Assembly: GCA_024399065.1 (NCBI GenBank) | Contig: JAKSIB010000025.1 | Span: forward strand, 1 to 53,629 | Direction: 5' to 3' | DNA from: Fibrobacter sp. | GTDB lineage: Bacteria > Fibrobacterota > Fibrobacteria > Fibrobacterales > Fibrobacteraceae | DNA: 53,629 nt | Notes under the pieces: model-generated | The model's input: only the letters and a program-made list of their open reading frames with translations | Database searches by the model: none | What the model was told of the DNA's origin: nothing | Part shown: in pieces, positions 18,122-26,548 of the stretch | Layout: each line of letters begins with the position of its first letter | How positions within the stretch are numbered: the stretch's first letter is position 1 | Translations under genes and position numbers: made by a program

Positions 18122-18143
18122 GCTGCGAAAAATCGCCTAACGA

Positions 18144-18175
18144 AAAAGAGCTCGGTTGAAACCGGGCTCTTTTTG
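18144..18175. terminator. Bidirectional terminator between convergent genes
   Basis: AAGAGC..CGGT and ACCG..GCTCTT pair around a TGAA loop, with an A run on the left and a T run on the right. It can serve both the SAP gene and the YeiH-family gene. Confidence 0.85.
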
Positions 18176-18198
18176 TTTTGAAATTTTGAGTTCTGGAA

Positions 18199-19146
18199 TT
18201 AGAATCCCTTGATGACCAGGAGGCTTCCTACGCCGATGACCGCCCACAGCACAACGCCCTGGATAAAGGGCTTGGCGCCGCACTTCTTGAGGGCATCCTT
18301 GGAAAGGCCTGTACCGATGAGGAACAAAGTAATGGCGAAACCGCGCTTGGCGACCATCACGATGTACTTGCCTACTTCAGCAGGAACGCCGATGGCGGGG
18401 AACAGGTAGGTGTTGATGACCATGGCGATGGCGAAGAGGAAAATGAACCAGGGAATCACATCGAACTTGCCCTTGCCGGAATTCTTGCGGAAGAACACCA
18501 TGGTGATGAGGGCGAGAGGCAGAATCCAGAGGGCTCGGGTGCACTTCACCATGGCGGCCACCTGGAGGGATTCGTCGCTGTAAGCGGCTGCGGCACCTAC
18601 CACGGAACTGGTGTCGTGGATGGCGATGGCCGCCCATTCACCGAACTGCTGGTTGGTGAGACCGAAGTAGTGGCCAAGGGGCGGGAAAATCAGAAGGGCC
18701 AGGGCGTTCAGCACGAAGACCGTTCCCAATGAAACGCTCATCTGCTTGTCGTCGGCGTCCACAACGGGAGCCACTGCTGCAATGGCGGAACCGCCGCAAA
18801 TTGCGGTGCCGCTGGAAATCAGGTAGGAAGTCTTGGTGTCCACCTTGATGACCTTGCCGATGATGAAACCAAGCACCATGACGGAAACCACGGAAACGAT
18901 GGTGAACATCATGCCGTCCTTACCGCTGGCAAGTGCTGCCTGCAAGTTCATGCCGAAACCGAGACCCACCACGCAGCCCTGGAGCAAGTACTTCTGGGTC
19001 TTCTTGGCGAACTTGGGGAATGCAGGGCCGCCAAAGGCGAATGCGTAAACGATGCCAGCCAAAAGTGCCATCCAGGAGGCGACACAGGGGCAGCATGCGG
19101 CGAGGATCAGTGCCACGAAAGCAATCTTTGCGATTTTTTCTTTCAT
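18199..19146 (-). CDS. YeiH-family (UPF0324) putative sulfate exporter
   Basis: Integral membrane protein of 315 residues with about ten hydrophobic helices. The family signature region is clear: GLGFGMNLQAAL, YLISSGTAICGGSAIAAVAPV and AIAIHDTSSVVGAAAAYSDE. Relatives are annotated as putative sulfate exporters, a weakly supported function. AGGAG lies 9 bases before the ATG. It is 14 bases downstream of the DUF5662-like gene, so both are probably cotranscribed. Confidence 0.88.
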   Translation of the reverse strand: MKEKIAKIAFVALILAACCPCVASWMALLAGIVYAFAFGGPAFPKFAKKTQKYLLQGCVVGLGFGMNLQAALASGKDGMMFTIVSVVSVMVLGFIIGKVIKVDTKTSYLISSGTAICGGSAIAAVAPVVDADDKQMSVSLGTVFVLNALALLIFPPLGHYFGLTNQQFGEWAAIAIHDTSSVVGAAAAYSDESLQVAAMVKCTRALWILPLALITMVFFRKNSGKGKFDVIPWFIFLFAIAMVINTYLFPAIGVPAEVGKYIVMVAKRGFAITLFLIGTGLSKDALKKCGAKPFIQGVVLWAVIGVGSLLVIKGF

Positions 19147-19160
19147 CTATATCTCTCCTT

Positions 19161-19778
19161 TTAAACTTGTTCTTGGGAGGATGCCGGCTCGGTTTGCTTA
19201 GGCTGTTCTGCAGGCTGTACTGCAGACTGTTCGGTTGCTGCGGCGCTGGTGGGGAGCACCTTGGTTTTGCGCATAAAGGCCAGGGTTTCCTTTTCGCCCT
19301 TCTTTGCCAGCATGTTCAGCAGGAACAAAAGCTTGCGGTAGGTGTCCTCGGTCATCTTCTGGGAGGCCGTACTCTGGGTCAAGTACTGCAACGGGCTTGA
19401 CTGGGTGTAGCTTGCTCCGCCGTAAGTCTTGGATGCGGCTACGCGGTCGCAGAACATTTCCTTGATGTAACGATCCGGCATAGGCATGGGCACGATTTTC
19501 TTGGAAGCCATTTCATAGTCGTACCAGAATTCAAAATGATGCTTGTTTCTGCCCTTGTGGTGCATCCATGCCAAGCTGTAGCCCTTGTCGCGACGTTCCC
19601 CGTTGTTGGGGGATTCCGTGCCGGTGTAGTACTTTGCGCCGGGAATGAATTCCGTGGGGCTGTACTTGGAAAGATCGTGGAACAAACCCTGGAATCCGAT
19701 GCCCGCCTTGAAGCACAAGCGAATCACTTCGTGCCTGTGCTTGCTGATGGTAATAAAATGACGGATCGGGTGAAACAT
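19161..19778 (-). CDS. DUF5662-like protein
   Basis: The 205-residue protein has the histidine/aspartate pattern of the DUF5662 family: HPIRHFITISKHRHEVIRLC, then FHDLSKYSPTEF, WMHHKGRNKHHFEFW and later MPDRYIKEMFCDRVAASK. The HD-like residues suggest a metal site similar to HD phosphohydrolases, but this is inference. The last 35 residues are a Glu/Gln/Pro/Ala tail without structure. It precedes the YeiH-family gene by 14 bases. Confidence 0.7.
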   Translation of the reverse strand: MFHPIRHFITISKHRHEVIRLCFKAGIGFQGLFHDLSKYSPTEFIPGAKYYTGTESPNNGERRDKGYSLAWMHHKGRNKHHFEFWYDYEMASKKIVPMPMPDRYIKEMFCDRVAASKTYGGASYTQSSPLQYLTQSTASQKMTEDTYRKLLFLLNMLAKKGEKETLAFMRKTKVLPTSAAATEQSAVQPAEQPKQTEPASSQEQV

Positions 19779-19914
19779 AATGTAAATTTAGAAATAAAGA
19801 AAAATGTCGGCTTTATAAAATTCGTAACTTTTGGGTGTAGATAAAACTGACTATAATTTTGGTAGGGAAAATGTATACGAGGACCCTCTACATTAAGGCT
19901 GCGATAATGAAAGA

Positions 19915-19975
19915 CAGGGTCAAAATTGTCGGTGATATCCAGTTCCTCGTAAGGTTTCATTTTGTATTCGCTCAT
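19915..19975 (-). pseudogene. Remnant: 5' end of a PD-(D/E)XK (Rpn/transposase-like) nuclease gene
   Basis: GGAGG lies 4 bases before an ATG, and the frame reads MSEYKMKPYEELDITDNF before losing similarity. This matches the usual start of Rpn/PDDEXK_2 family proteins, which continues with an MF.CKV segment that is missing here. The reading frame continues for 83 codons without family resemblance. It is probably the first 20 codons of a gene whose remainder was deleted. The C-terminal half of a related gene lies at 44935-45354. Confidence 0.6.
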
Positions 19976-20101
19976 TGTTCCTCCATGCTAAAAGTTGAGC
20001 CTACTATTAACACGCAGGAAACGCCCAAATGGGAACCATTTTTTGTGAAAAATTTTGTTTGCGCACGTAAACGATGGTGAAAAATAATGGTGCGGGATTA
20101 A

Positions 20102-20605
20102 CATTTTAAAATCAAGGTACCGCAAATATTGGTGTGGAATTTTCATTTTAAAATCAAGGTACCGCAAATATTGGTGTGGAATTTTCATTTTAAAATCAAG
20201 GTACCGCAAATATTGGTGTGGAATTTTCATTTTAAAATCAAGGTACCACAAATAACGGTGTGGGATTAACATTTTAAAATCAGGGTACCGCAAATATTTG
20301 TGTGAAATTTTCATTTTAAAATCAGGGTACCGCAAATAACGGTGTAGGATTAACATTTTAAAATCAAGGTACCGCAAATAACGGTATGGGATTTGCATTT
20401 TAAAATCAGGGTACCGCAAATATTGGTGTGGAATCGTCATTTTAAAATCAAGGTGCTGCAAATAATGGTGTGGGATTTTCATTTTAAAATCAAGGTACCG
20501 TAAATATTGGTGTGGAATCGTCATTTTAAAATCAAGGTACCGCAAATAATGGTGTGGGATTTTCATTATAAAATCTTGGTACTACAAATTATTGTGTATC
20601 AGACA
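20102..20605. repeat. Twelve 42-bp tandem repeats
   Basis: Units begin at 20102 and every 42 bases up to 20564, without a single insertion or deletion. Each has the palindrome ATTTTAAAAT and, in most copies, GGTACC. The last unit is degenerate, and a partial unit precedes the first. On the minus strand the units keep one reading frame and would encode a 14-residue repeat (MKIPHQYLRYLDFK and variants). I see no ribosome binding site, and unit differences mostly change the amino acid, so I favour a noncoding satellite. Confidence 0.9.
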
Positions 20606-20727
20606 CAACAAAAAATGGTGGTGCTACGACTGAAAATGCCTTTTTTGCCCCTAGAGTTTGTTTCTTGTGCAACTGATTTGTAGTTTATTACTGGAATTTG
20701 AGGCGAAACCTCAAAAGGAGTTAGGAT

Positions 20728-21360
20728 ATGGACTACAAGCAAAGTCAAGGTTTCCGCAGCTATAATTTGCTGTCGTATGTCGAAGTTCATCGCAAAATCT
20801 TCGAAAATATGCGAAAAATCGACAATCCCATGGTTTCCGGGGCAATTGATGCCTATGGAAAACTTCTGAGCCAACTGGAAACGATGGTGAAAACACCTGT
20901 GCCAGGGTATGTTTCTGAATGGAACGAGGAACGTGCTCGTGCCTACAGGATTTGCCAGACTGCAGTAAGGTCTCTGGAGGAGTTTGATTCTGATCAGGAT
21001 CGCGCAACCGTGACGGAACTATCAAGGGCCTTCTCGCATTATATTGCGGGGGCGGCTTCTCCGAAGGTGACGACGGCGATTGAACATGCCCTAACGTTGT
21101 CCAAGAAAATCCCTGCGGAACAGCTAGAAAAACTTGCCGTCAAGTCGCGTATCGACTACCTGGAACAGGTTCACAACAATTACCTAAGGAGTCGTAATGC
21201 AATCAGTAGCAATATTGCCGCAGCCAAGAACAGCGAGGTAAAAACTTACCGTCACTGCTGTGATGTGGCCTTCAGAAACTCCCTGGAGTTAACTAAGAAA
21301 ATGAATAGCCTGGGTGACGAATCCTGTCGGGAATTTCTCCGCTGGATGAGTGCTGCATAA
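20728..21360 (+). CDS. Helical protein of unknown function, possibly DUF6261-like
   Basis: The 210-residue product is soluble and predicted largely helical, with no signal peptide. The layout (an N-terminal FRSYNLLSYVEVHRKIFENM, a central ARAYRICQTAVRSLEEFD and a late LEQVHNNYLRSRNA) recalls DUF6261 proteins of Bacteroidetes, but I am not sure. AAGGAG lies 7 bases before the ATG, and a TTGAGG/CCTCAA hairpin (20698-20714) abuts it, which could affect translation. The last 80 bases are duplicated at 44756-44835. Its terminator lies inside the convergent prepilin gene. Confidence 0.72.
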   Translation: MDYKQSQGFRSYNLLSYVEVHRKIFENMRKIDNPMVSGAIDAYGKLLSQLETMVKTPVPGYVSEWNEERARAYRICQTAVRSLEEFDSDQDRATVTELSRAFSHYIAGAASPKVTTAIEHALTLSKKIPAEQLEKLAVKSRIDYLEQVHNNYLRSRNAISSNIAAAKNSEVKTYRHCCDVAFRNSLELTKKMNSLGDESCREFLRWMSAA

Positions 21361-21377
21361 CGTCGTGTAATATGCTG

Positions 21378-21776
21378 CTAGTGCCGCGTATAGCTGCTAT
21401 AGCCTTGCACTTCTCGAGAAGATGAATCAGGAACCCCTAGGAAATAAACTAGGGTTCTTTTTTTGTCTACAGGCCTGCACTTAGGCGATGGAAAGGGGAA
21501 GGCCTTGTCCAAAGAATCGGCGGAAATGAACCTGGTGGAATCTCCTGAAAAATGGAAGTTTCCTTCGTTGTCGCAAATTCCCTGATGTTCGCTAAGCATG
21601 CGGTTGGCAATTGCCTTTTTAACGTTGTAGTCAAAATAGGCTTCGTGGGCTTTCTTGTAGCTCACAAAGGAACCGTTTGCGGTGCTGAACATGTTCATGG
21701 CGAGGGTGAAGAAAATTCCGGATACCGCCATGGTCACGATTAATTCTATCAGGGTAAAACCTTTCTTACTGCGCAC
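21378..21776 (-). CDS. Type IV prepilin-like pseudopilin
   Basis: The 132-residue protein starts with GTG at 21776, then a short basic leader and GFTLIELIVTMAVSGIFFTL, the classic prepilin peptidase site with Glu+5 and a hydrophobic helix. The globular part has two spaced cysteines. The GTG start overlaps the upstream prepilin gene by 11 bases and follows a GGGAGGG. This is the last gene of the minus-strand pilus/secretion operon. Its 3' end contains the terminator hairpin of the convergent gene (coding for about KRTLVYFLGVP), and the stop codons are only 17 bases apart. Confidence 0.85.
   Translation of the reverse strand: MRSKKGFTLIELIVTMAVSGIFFTLAMNMFSTANGSFVSYKKAHEAYFDYNVKKAIANRMLSEHQGICDNEGNFHFSGDSTRFISADSLDKAFPFPSPKCRPVDKKRTLVYFLGVPDSSSREVQGYSSYTRH
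21431..21464 (+). terminator. Terminator of the 20728 gene, embedded in a coding region
   Basis: GAACCCCTAG pairs with CTAGGGTTC, followed by seven T on the plus strand. It lies within the last 30 codons of the convergent prepilin gene. Confidence 0.8.
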
Positions 21777-22164
21777 CTTGCCCTCCCTGCTTTTTTGCGG
21801 AAGCGGTGTAGCGGCAGTAATACAAGGCTCTGGTGGAGTCCTTCTTGTTGCGCACAGGCTGCGCCCTGTAGCAAACTTCATCGCCGTCAACGGTCTGCGA
21901 AATTGCGACTTCCCAGTGGTTTCCATTGGCGTCGTTGTGGACGAATGCTGTATCCTTTGCCAAACCGGTTGCGGTTTCTGCAAGCAAATAAATCTTTCCC
22001 AGTTCCTGGCCGTAGTTCTCGTTGCGGGCTTTCTGCGTCACGGGACCCTTGTACAAGAAACCAGAAAGCAGAACTCCGGTAGAAACCAGAATACCGAAGC
22101 TGATAAGCACTTCCATCAGGGAGAATCCGCGTTTCCCCGGCAAGCTAAGGTAAACCTTATTCAT
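21766..22164 (-). CDS. Type IV prepilin-like protein
   Basis: A 132-residue pseudopilin. The leader MNKVYLSLPGKRG is followed by FSLMEVLISFGILVSTGV, with Glu+5 in the mature start. The globular part has two cysteines (VCYRAQP and YYCRYT) that could form the C-terminal loop disulfide usual in pilins. I chose the ATG at 22164, which overlaps the upstream gene by 8 bases, over a TTG six codons earlier. It is likely a minor pilin of the same fibre as its neighbours. Confidence 0.87.
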   Translation of the reverse strand: MNKVYLSLPGKRGFSLMEVLISFGILVSTGVLLSGFLYKGPVTQKARNENYGQELGKIYLLAETATGLAKDTAFVHNDANGNHWEVAISQTVDGDEVCYRAQPVRNKKDSTRALYYCRYTASAKKQGGQGAQ

Positions 22165-23374
22165 AACTTGGAGCTCCGCCAAATTGAATCACGTCGGGCA
22201 ACATCATGTGTACGGACGTGTCGCCCTTGATTTGACCGCCTTTCAAAAAACCTCGCCAAAGGGTTTCTCCTTCGTAGAAAGCGAAGTTATGGACGGTCAT
22301 GCTGCCTTTCAGTTTTCCCTTGAAATCTACCACGCCGTTGACCACCACGGTTCCTGTGATATCTGCATTTTCTGAGATTTCGACAGGGCTTGCCTTTAGA
22401 GATTCGTCCCAGTTATCGCCATAGAAAAGAATCGCAGCCTGGCTTGCTTTTAGCCTTTGGATGTTCAAGTAGCCGATGTAATCAACGTCGCTGCTTTTTT
22501 GCCCCTGTACAATGAACCACACGGGATTGTTTTGCGGCAATTTCAGATCAATTTCCATGGAATCCTGGGCGAAAAAGGAACCGCTCGCAAAGACACTATC
22601 CTTAAGCGAAATGGTCCTTGCGATAACGTTTGCCTTGTTTAACGAAGACCTGCCGCGGATAAATAAACGGTCTGCGATGATTCTGCAATGGTCGCATCGG
22701 GCATCGCCTTGCATAATGACCATGGAACATTTCAACTCGCCAGAGATTTTATCTGTTCCGTCAAAGACACAACTTTGTTGGTCAAATTTCTTTTCGAAGG
22801 AATTTCTACTCAGTTCCGGATAATATCTCGAATCTTTGAAATAGGGGAGGGTATCGCTCACAAAAACGGTGTCGTAAAAAGCCTCCTTGGTGGCTCTCAT
22901 CTTGTAGTTGGTGCTGTAGCTAACTCGGCCCTGCTTTAGAGCAGTCCCGCCCTCGATACGGGCGTTGCCAACCAAGGCGATGGAAGAGTTTGACGCAGTT
23001 AAAACAAGTGCCGGACGATTCTGTGGCACAAAGCCTGTAGTTGCCGAAAAAAACTTGGAGGAATCCTGGTTCATGGCGGTGAGCCTTGCGAAGGGACCGT
23101 CTTGAACATGCCTGATCAAGAATTTTATTTTGCCGTCTTTAGAAGTATGCAACAGGGAATCCGTACGCCAGGGTTCCTTGGCTGTTGACATTCTATAAAA
23201 GGCGTAATTTGCCGCAGATTCCAATTCCAGGGTGGATTGAACATCTTTATAGCGACGGAACGACTCCATACGTTCCCGCTTTACCATCTCGTAAAAAGAA
23301 AAGGAGAGGTAACCAATTACCAATAGGATTGTAATTGTCAGTGGCAGAGTGTAGCCTTGCTTGCTGCCAAACAT
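22157..23374 (-). CDS. PilX/GspK-like membrane-anchored protein with repeat-rich C-terminus
   Basis: The 405-residue protein begins with a short basic leader and GYTLPLTITILLVIGYLSFS, a pilin-like hydrophobic helix with no Glu+5, as in GspK/PilX. The rest is a long extracytoplasmic domain. Its second half has short repeats of the kind seen in right-handed beta-helices or bactofilin-like proteins (KANVIARTISLKDSVFASGS, later ITGTVVVNGVVDFKGKLKG). It may cap or initiate the pseudopilus. AGGA lies 6 bases before the ATG, and it follows the ATPase gene by 6 bases. Confidence 0.72.
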   Translation of the reverse strand: MFGSKQGYTLPLTITILLVIGYLSFSFYEMVKRERMESFRRYKDVQSTLELESAANYAFYRMSTAKEPWRTDSLLHTSKDGKIKFLIRHVQDGPFARLTAMNQDSSKFFSATTGFVPQNRPALVLTASNSSIALVGNARIEGGTALKQGRVSYSTNYKMRATKEAFYDTVFVSDTLPYFKDSRYYPELSRNSFEKKFDQQSCVFDGTDKISGELKCSMVIMQGDARCDHCRIIADRLFIRGRSSLNKANVIARTISLKDSVFASGSFFAQDSMEIDLKLPQNNPVWFIVQGQKSSDVDYIGYLNIQRLKASQAAILFYGDNWDESLKASPVEISENADITGTVVVNGVVDFKGKLKGSMTVHNFAFYEGETLWRGFLKGGQIKGDTSVHMMLPDVIQFGGAPSYE

Positions 23375-23380
23375 AAAGTC

Positions 23381-24757
23381 CTACACAACGGCTTCTGCAG
23401 AAACTTCTGCGTCGGTGGTGAGGCCTGCGGCCACCTTTTCTGCACCATCAACCGCCAAAGTCTTCATTCCAAGTTCTATGGCCTTTTGCTTGAGCTCTGC
23501 CGTGGTGGCATTCTTGTGTACCATTTCGCGGAGTGTTTCGGACATAGGCATCATTTCGAAAAGACCTACGCGACCCTTGTAACCGCTACCGCCGCAAGTA
23601 AGACAATTGGGGTCCTTGCCACCGCACTTGTGGCATACCTTGCGTACTAGGCGCTGTGCCATAATGAAGTTCACGGCAGAAGCCACCAGGAAAGGTTCGA
23701 TACCCATGTCGATCAAGCGCACCACCGCAGAGGGCGCGTCGTTTGTGTGCAATGTGCTGAAAACTAGATGGCCCGTAAGAGCCGCACGAATAGCCAGTTC
23801 CGCCGTTTCGCTATCGCGGATTTCACCCACCATGATTACATCAGGGTCCTGGCGCAACAAAGTACGCAACGCCGCGGCAAAAGTCAAGTCAATCTTGGTG
23901 TTGACAGCGGTCTGGGTGATACCATCCAGCTTGTATTCAATAGGCTCTTCGATGGTGGAAATATTCAGTTCCGTACTGCGGATCATCTGCAGCAAGGTGT
24001 ACAGAGTTGTAGTCTTGCCACTACCTGTGGGACCTGTAATCAGGAACATTCCATAGGGCTTGTGGATTTCGTTTTCGCACAAGTCAATCTGTTTTTGGGT
24101 CATGCCCAGGGAATCCAACTTATGGATGATCTGACCCTTATCCAGAAGACGCAGAACCATCTTTTGTCCGTAATCCGTAGGCAGCGCGGAAACACGGATA
24201 TCCACATTCTTGGTGCCATCGTCGAAATGAATACGACCATCGAGAGGGCGTCTTTTCTCGGCAATGTCCATGTTTGCCATAATCTTCAAACGAGAAATCA
24301 CCTCGGAAATGGAACGCAAAGGCAGCTTACGGGCCACCTTCAGAACGCCATCTTTACGGAAACGCACCAGGAACGATTTTTCGCCCGGCTCGAAGTGAAT
24401 GTCGGAAACGCCAGTATGCATGGCTTCGGAAATAATCTCGTTCACAAGCCGGATAACGGGGGAGTTTGACTTGTTTGCTGCAGAATCAGAACCGAAATTA
24501 GGAACAGCCCTTTCGGCGAAGGCGGCAATCCACTGAACAATCTTATCTTCGCTGGCCTGGATAGGGCGAATGAAAACGCCTGCGCAAACCTGGATATCGT
24601 TGATCAAGTCAAAATCGTAGGGATCGGCTACGGCTACAGAAAGAATGCGGGACTCTTCGTTGTAATCCACCGGCAATGCGGAATATCGCAGCATCTGCTC
24701 CTGCGTCAAGAAACGCAAGGCGCTTTGTGAAGGCGGATTCTTAAGCTCGAAGGACAT
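23381..24757 (-). CDS. GspE/PilB-type secretion or pilus assembly ATPase
   Basis: Cytoplasmic hexameric ATPase that drives pilus extension or type II secretion. The 458-residue protein has an N-terminal MshEN-like domain, then SDIHFEP and DGRI. The Walker A motif is GPTGSGKTTT (about residue 243), followed by an Asp box (STIEEPIEY), Walker B (DPDVIMVGEIRD) and the His box (TGHLVFSTLHTNDA). A four-cysteine zinc site reads CHKC...CLTC. I chose the ATG at 24757; the frame upstream only offers a TTG. No GspF/PilC or prepilin peptidase gene is in the window. Confidence 0.93.
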   Translation of the reverse strand: MSFELKNPPSQSALRFLTQEQMLRYSALPVDYNEESRILSVAVADPYDFDLINDIQVCAGVFIRPIQASEDKIVQWIAAFAERAVPNFGSDSAANKSNSPVIRLVNEIISEAMHTGVSDIHFEPGEKSFLVRFRKDGVLKVARKLPLRSISEVISRLKIMANMDIAEKRRPLDGRIHFDDGTKNVDIRVSALPTDYGQKMVLRLLDKGQIIHKLDSLGMTQKQIDLCENEIHKPYGMFLITGPTGSGKTTTLYTLLQMIRSTELNISTIEEPIEYKLDGITQTAVNTKIDLTFAAALRTLLRQDPDVIMVGEIRDSETAELAIRAALTGHLVFSTLHTNDAPSAVVRLIDMGIEPFLVASAVNFIMAQRLVRKVCHKCGGKDPNCLTCGGSGYKGRVGLFEMMPMSETLREMVHKNATTAELKQKAIELGMKTLAVDGAEKVAAGLTTDAEVSAEAVV

Positions 24758-24776
24758 TGGGATTTGAACGATTGGA

Positions 24777-25166
24777 TTAATCGTTGTCGGTGTCGGCGGT
24801 GTCGGTCGGAACAAGGAACAAACTGATGGAACGCAGAATGATGTTCAATGCCGTGTCGGGATTGCTGATCACATCCACCGTGTCCTTGGGGAAGTAGCCT
24901 TCCTTGGTGACGACAATCTGGTTCACATAGCTTTCTTCAGAAGGGAAGATCACTGTGCCGCTGGAATTAGTCTTGAGATCCTGGGCGGACTGAACCTCGT
25001 TTGTCAATTCCACATTGGCATCCTTGATTGCTTCGCCGGAAATCTTGTCAGTAACGATGACCGTGTAACGCACAGGAATGCGGTTGTCACTGTCTTCATC
25101 CTGAAGGCATGCAGACAGCAGCGTAGAAAGAGAAATAAAAAGAGCTGAAAGAATGAATTTCTTCAT
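24777..25166 (-). CDS. Small lipoprotein with carboxypeptidase-regulatory-like domain
   Basis: A 129-residue lipoprotein whose signal peptide ends STLLSAC. The mature part, VIVTDKISGEAIKDANVEL followed by SSGTVIF and IVVTKEGYF, resembles the Ig-like CarboxypepD_reg fold. The GGGGG before the ATG at 25166 supports that start; the open frame reaches further upstream without a signal peptide. It is the first gene of the minus-strand secretion operon and ends 19 bases before the ATPase, so it may assist the machine at the outer membrane (inference). Confidence 0.75.
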   Translation of the reverse strand: MKKFILSALFISLSTLLSACLQDEDSDNRIPVRYTVIVTDKISGEAIKDANVELTNEVQSAQDLKTNSSGTVIFPSEESYVNQIVVTKEGYFPKDTVDVISNPDTALNIILRSISLFLVPTDTADTDND

Positions 25167-25236
25167 AGGAACCCCCGTTCGCGCCCAAATGTAGTAAAAG
25201 TCGCAAAAATTTTCATTAAATAAAATGAATCCTAAC

Positions 25237-25266
25237 AAAAAAGTCCAGAATGGATCTGGACTTTTT
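25237..25266 (-). terminator. Terminator of the FISUMP lipoprotein gene
   Basis: AAAAGTCCAG and CTGGACTTTT form a 10-bp stem with T residues after it on the minus strand. Confidence 0.85.
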
Positions 25267-25291
25267 CGTCGTTGTGAATAAATTGTAAAAA

Positions 25292-26212
25292 TTAGTTCAT
25301 TAAACAGCGTACGGGAATGTGGTTGTACGGAGGAACTGTGTATGTTTTCACTCGAGTCTTGATAAACATCACTCCCAATATATTCCCATCGTAATCTTCT
25401 TCAACTGAAGCAAATACTGTCATCTCGTCATTGTAATCTTCACCACTTTGGTAGTTCTTGTTGGATTCATTTGCTGCATAACCTAAAATTAAAGCATTGA
25501 AGCCTGAAGCGTTCGTACCGCCAGCATCTTCGGAGAGAAGGTCGTTTAATGGGCTGTTATTAAACAAAGTTTGCCACTCATCCAAATCAGGAATGTGCCA
25601 ACCATCTGGACAAATTCCTTGGAAAGGACGCATTGATTCTGTAACGGGGGGATGCTTTTGATAAACCTCAGGGTTGTCAAATTTCAGCAAAAAGCCGGCT
25701 TGGCTATACAACCTTCCGTACATGTCACAATCGTTTTCTGTACTTTTTTTGGGGCAGTCTTGTGTTTTTCCGTAATAATCATAGCGCTCATCACAAGGCG
25801 AAGCCCAGTTTAAACATGCTGATGGTCTGTCGCCAATGTCGAAATTCAAATTTTCCGCCATCCAAATTTGATTGCCGATTTTTGCAGTCTTGTAGACTTT
25901 CCCGTTTCGACTATCGGTAAGTGCTCCTGTTTCGGCATTGTAGTTGGCGGGTAACGTGCTGACCGTACCGCCAGAAGAACTTTCCGCACTTACGTCACTG
26001 CTTGACGAACTGTACTTTTCGTCAATCTGACTGGATGATATATTCTCGTTGTTGATCGCGCTTGAGGAATTAACCTGCTCTGTTGATGATGAAGAACTTC
26101 TTGTGACTTCTGAAGAACTAGATTCGTTGTCTGCCGACGCAGGATTATCGTTTCCGCAGGATGCCAACAGAAATAGTGACGAAATTAATATTGTAAGAAC
26201 AGATTTATTCAT
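25292..26212 (-). CDS. FISUMP-domain lipoprotein
   Basis: A 306-residue lipoprotein: signal peptide ending LFLLASC, a serine-rich linker (about 30-85), then the FISUMP domain. Diagnostic segments are KTAKIGNQIWMAENLNFD, CDMYGRLYS and GICPDGWHIPDLDEWQTL, ending IPVRCL. The C-terminal part is more diverged than in the second copy at 39483: the usual FWSATE-like strand is missing. The family's function is unknown; it is a large paralogous family of cell-surface proteins in Fibrobacter. GGGGGG lies 6 bases before the chosen ATG. It points away from the Rhs genes. Confidence 0.9.
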   Translation of the reverse strand: MNKSVLTILISSLFLLASCGNDNPASADNESSSSEVTRSSSSSTEQVNSSSAINNENISSSQIDEKYSSSSSDVSAESSSGGTVSTLPANYNAETGALTDSRNGKVYKTAKIGNQIWMAENLNFDIGDRPSACLNWASPCDERYDYYGKTQDCPKKSTENDCDMYGRLYSQAGFLLKFDNPEVYQKHPPVTESMRPFQGICPDGWHIPDLDEWQTLFNNSPLNDLLSEDAGGTNASGFNALILGYAANESNKNYQSGEDYNDEMTVFASVEEDYDGNILGVMFIKTRVKTYTVPPYNHIPVRCLMN

Positions 26213-26548
26213 TAAATCCCCCCGTTTTTTTTCCAAAATATAGCTAACATGTTCTTGCTTTTTTGTTTGATGAGAAAAATTTACAAATAAAATTTCAAAC
26301 AACCTCTTTAATAATCTGTTTTAAATTTTTATTTTGCCGCGCCGTATTGAAAACGAATTTTTTTTTAGTTGGCTTCTAACCAAGTTATGGGGGTTAGGCT
26401 CTTAATTAAAAAATCTGGTGTTTCAATTTTCACAGATTGCCTGCTACGGGCGAACTGTGGTTTTGAAGTATTTTCGTTGGATTTGTTCAACCACCCTGTA
26501 TTTTGTGCGATTGTGCACAAAAGCCTTAAATCCGTAGGAATTGAAATT
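26213..26548. other. AT-rich divergent promoter region before the first Rhs gene
   Basis: No gene is present. The frame of the first Rhs gene is open back to 26369, but that part is unlike a signal peptide. A near-perfect inverted repeat TTTGTGC/GCACAAA occurs at about 26502-26521, just before the ribosome binding site, and may be a regulator site. AT runs typical of promoters are present, but I cannot pick a single -35/-10 pair. Confidence 0.45.

Larger units (their letters stand above)
19779..20727. other. Long gene-free spacer with a gene remnant and tandem repeats
   Basis: No intact gene is seen. From left to right it holds the leader of the DUF5662-like gene, the remnant of a PD-(D/E)XK nuclease start (19915-19975), an AT-rich stretch containing GAAAAATTTTGTTTGC (20047-20062, found again at 45391-45406), twelve 42-bp repeats, and the leader of the gene at 20728. 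Confidence 0.6.

Noticed and set aside
19988-20566. Protein made of 14-residue repeats on the minus strand
   Set aside because: No Shine-Dalgarno sequence, no signal or domain, and unit differences mostly change the residue. The open frame follows from a unit length divisible by three. It is kept only as a possibility in the repeat entry.
20102-20605. CRISPR array
   Set aside because: The units are contiguous 42-bp repeats with no unique spacers, and no cas gene is near.
26369-26548. 60-codon N-terminal extension of the first Rhs protein
   Set aside because: It has no ribosome binding site and would bury the signal peptide that begins at the ATG at 26549.
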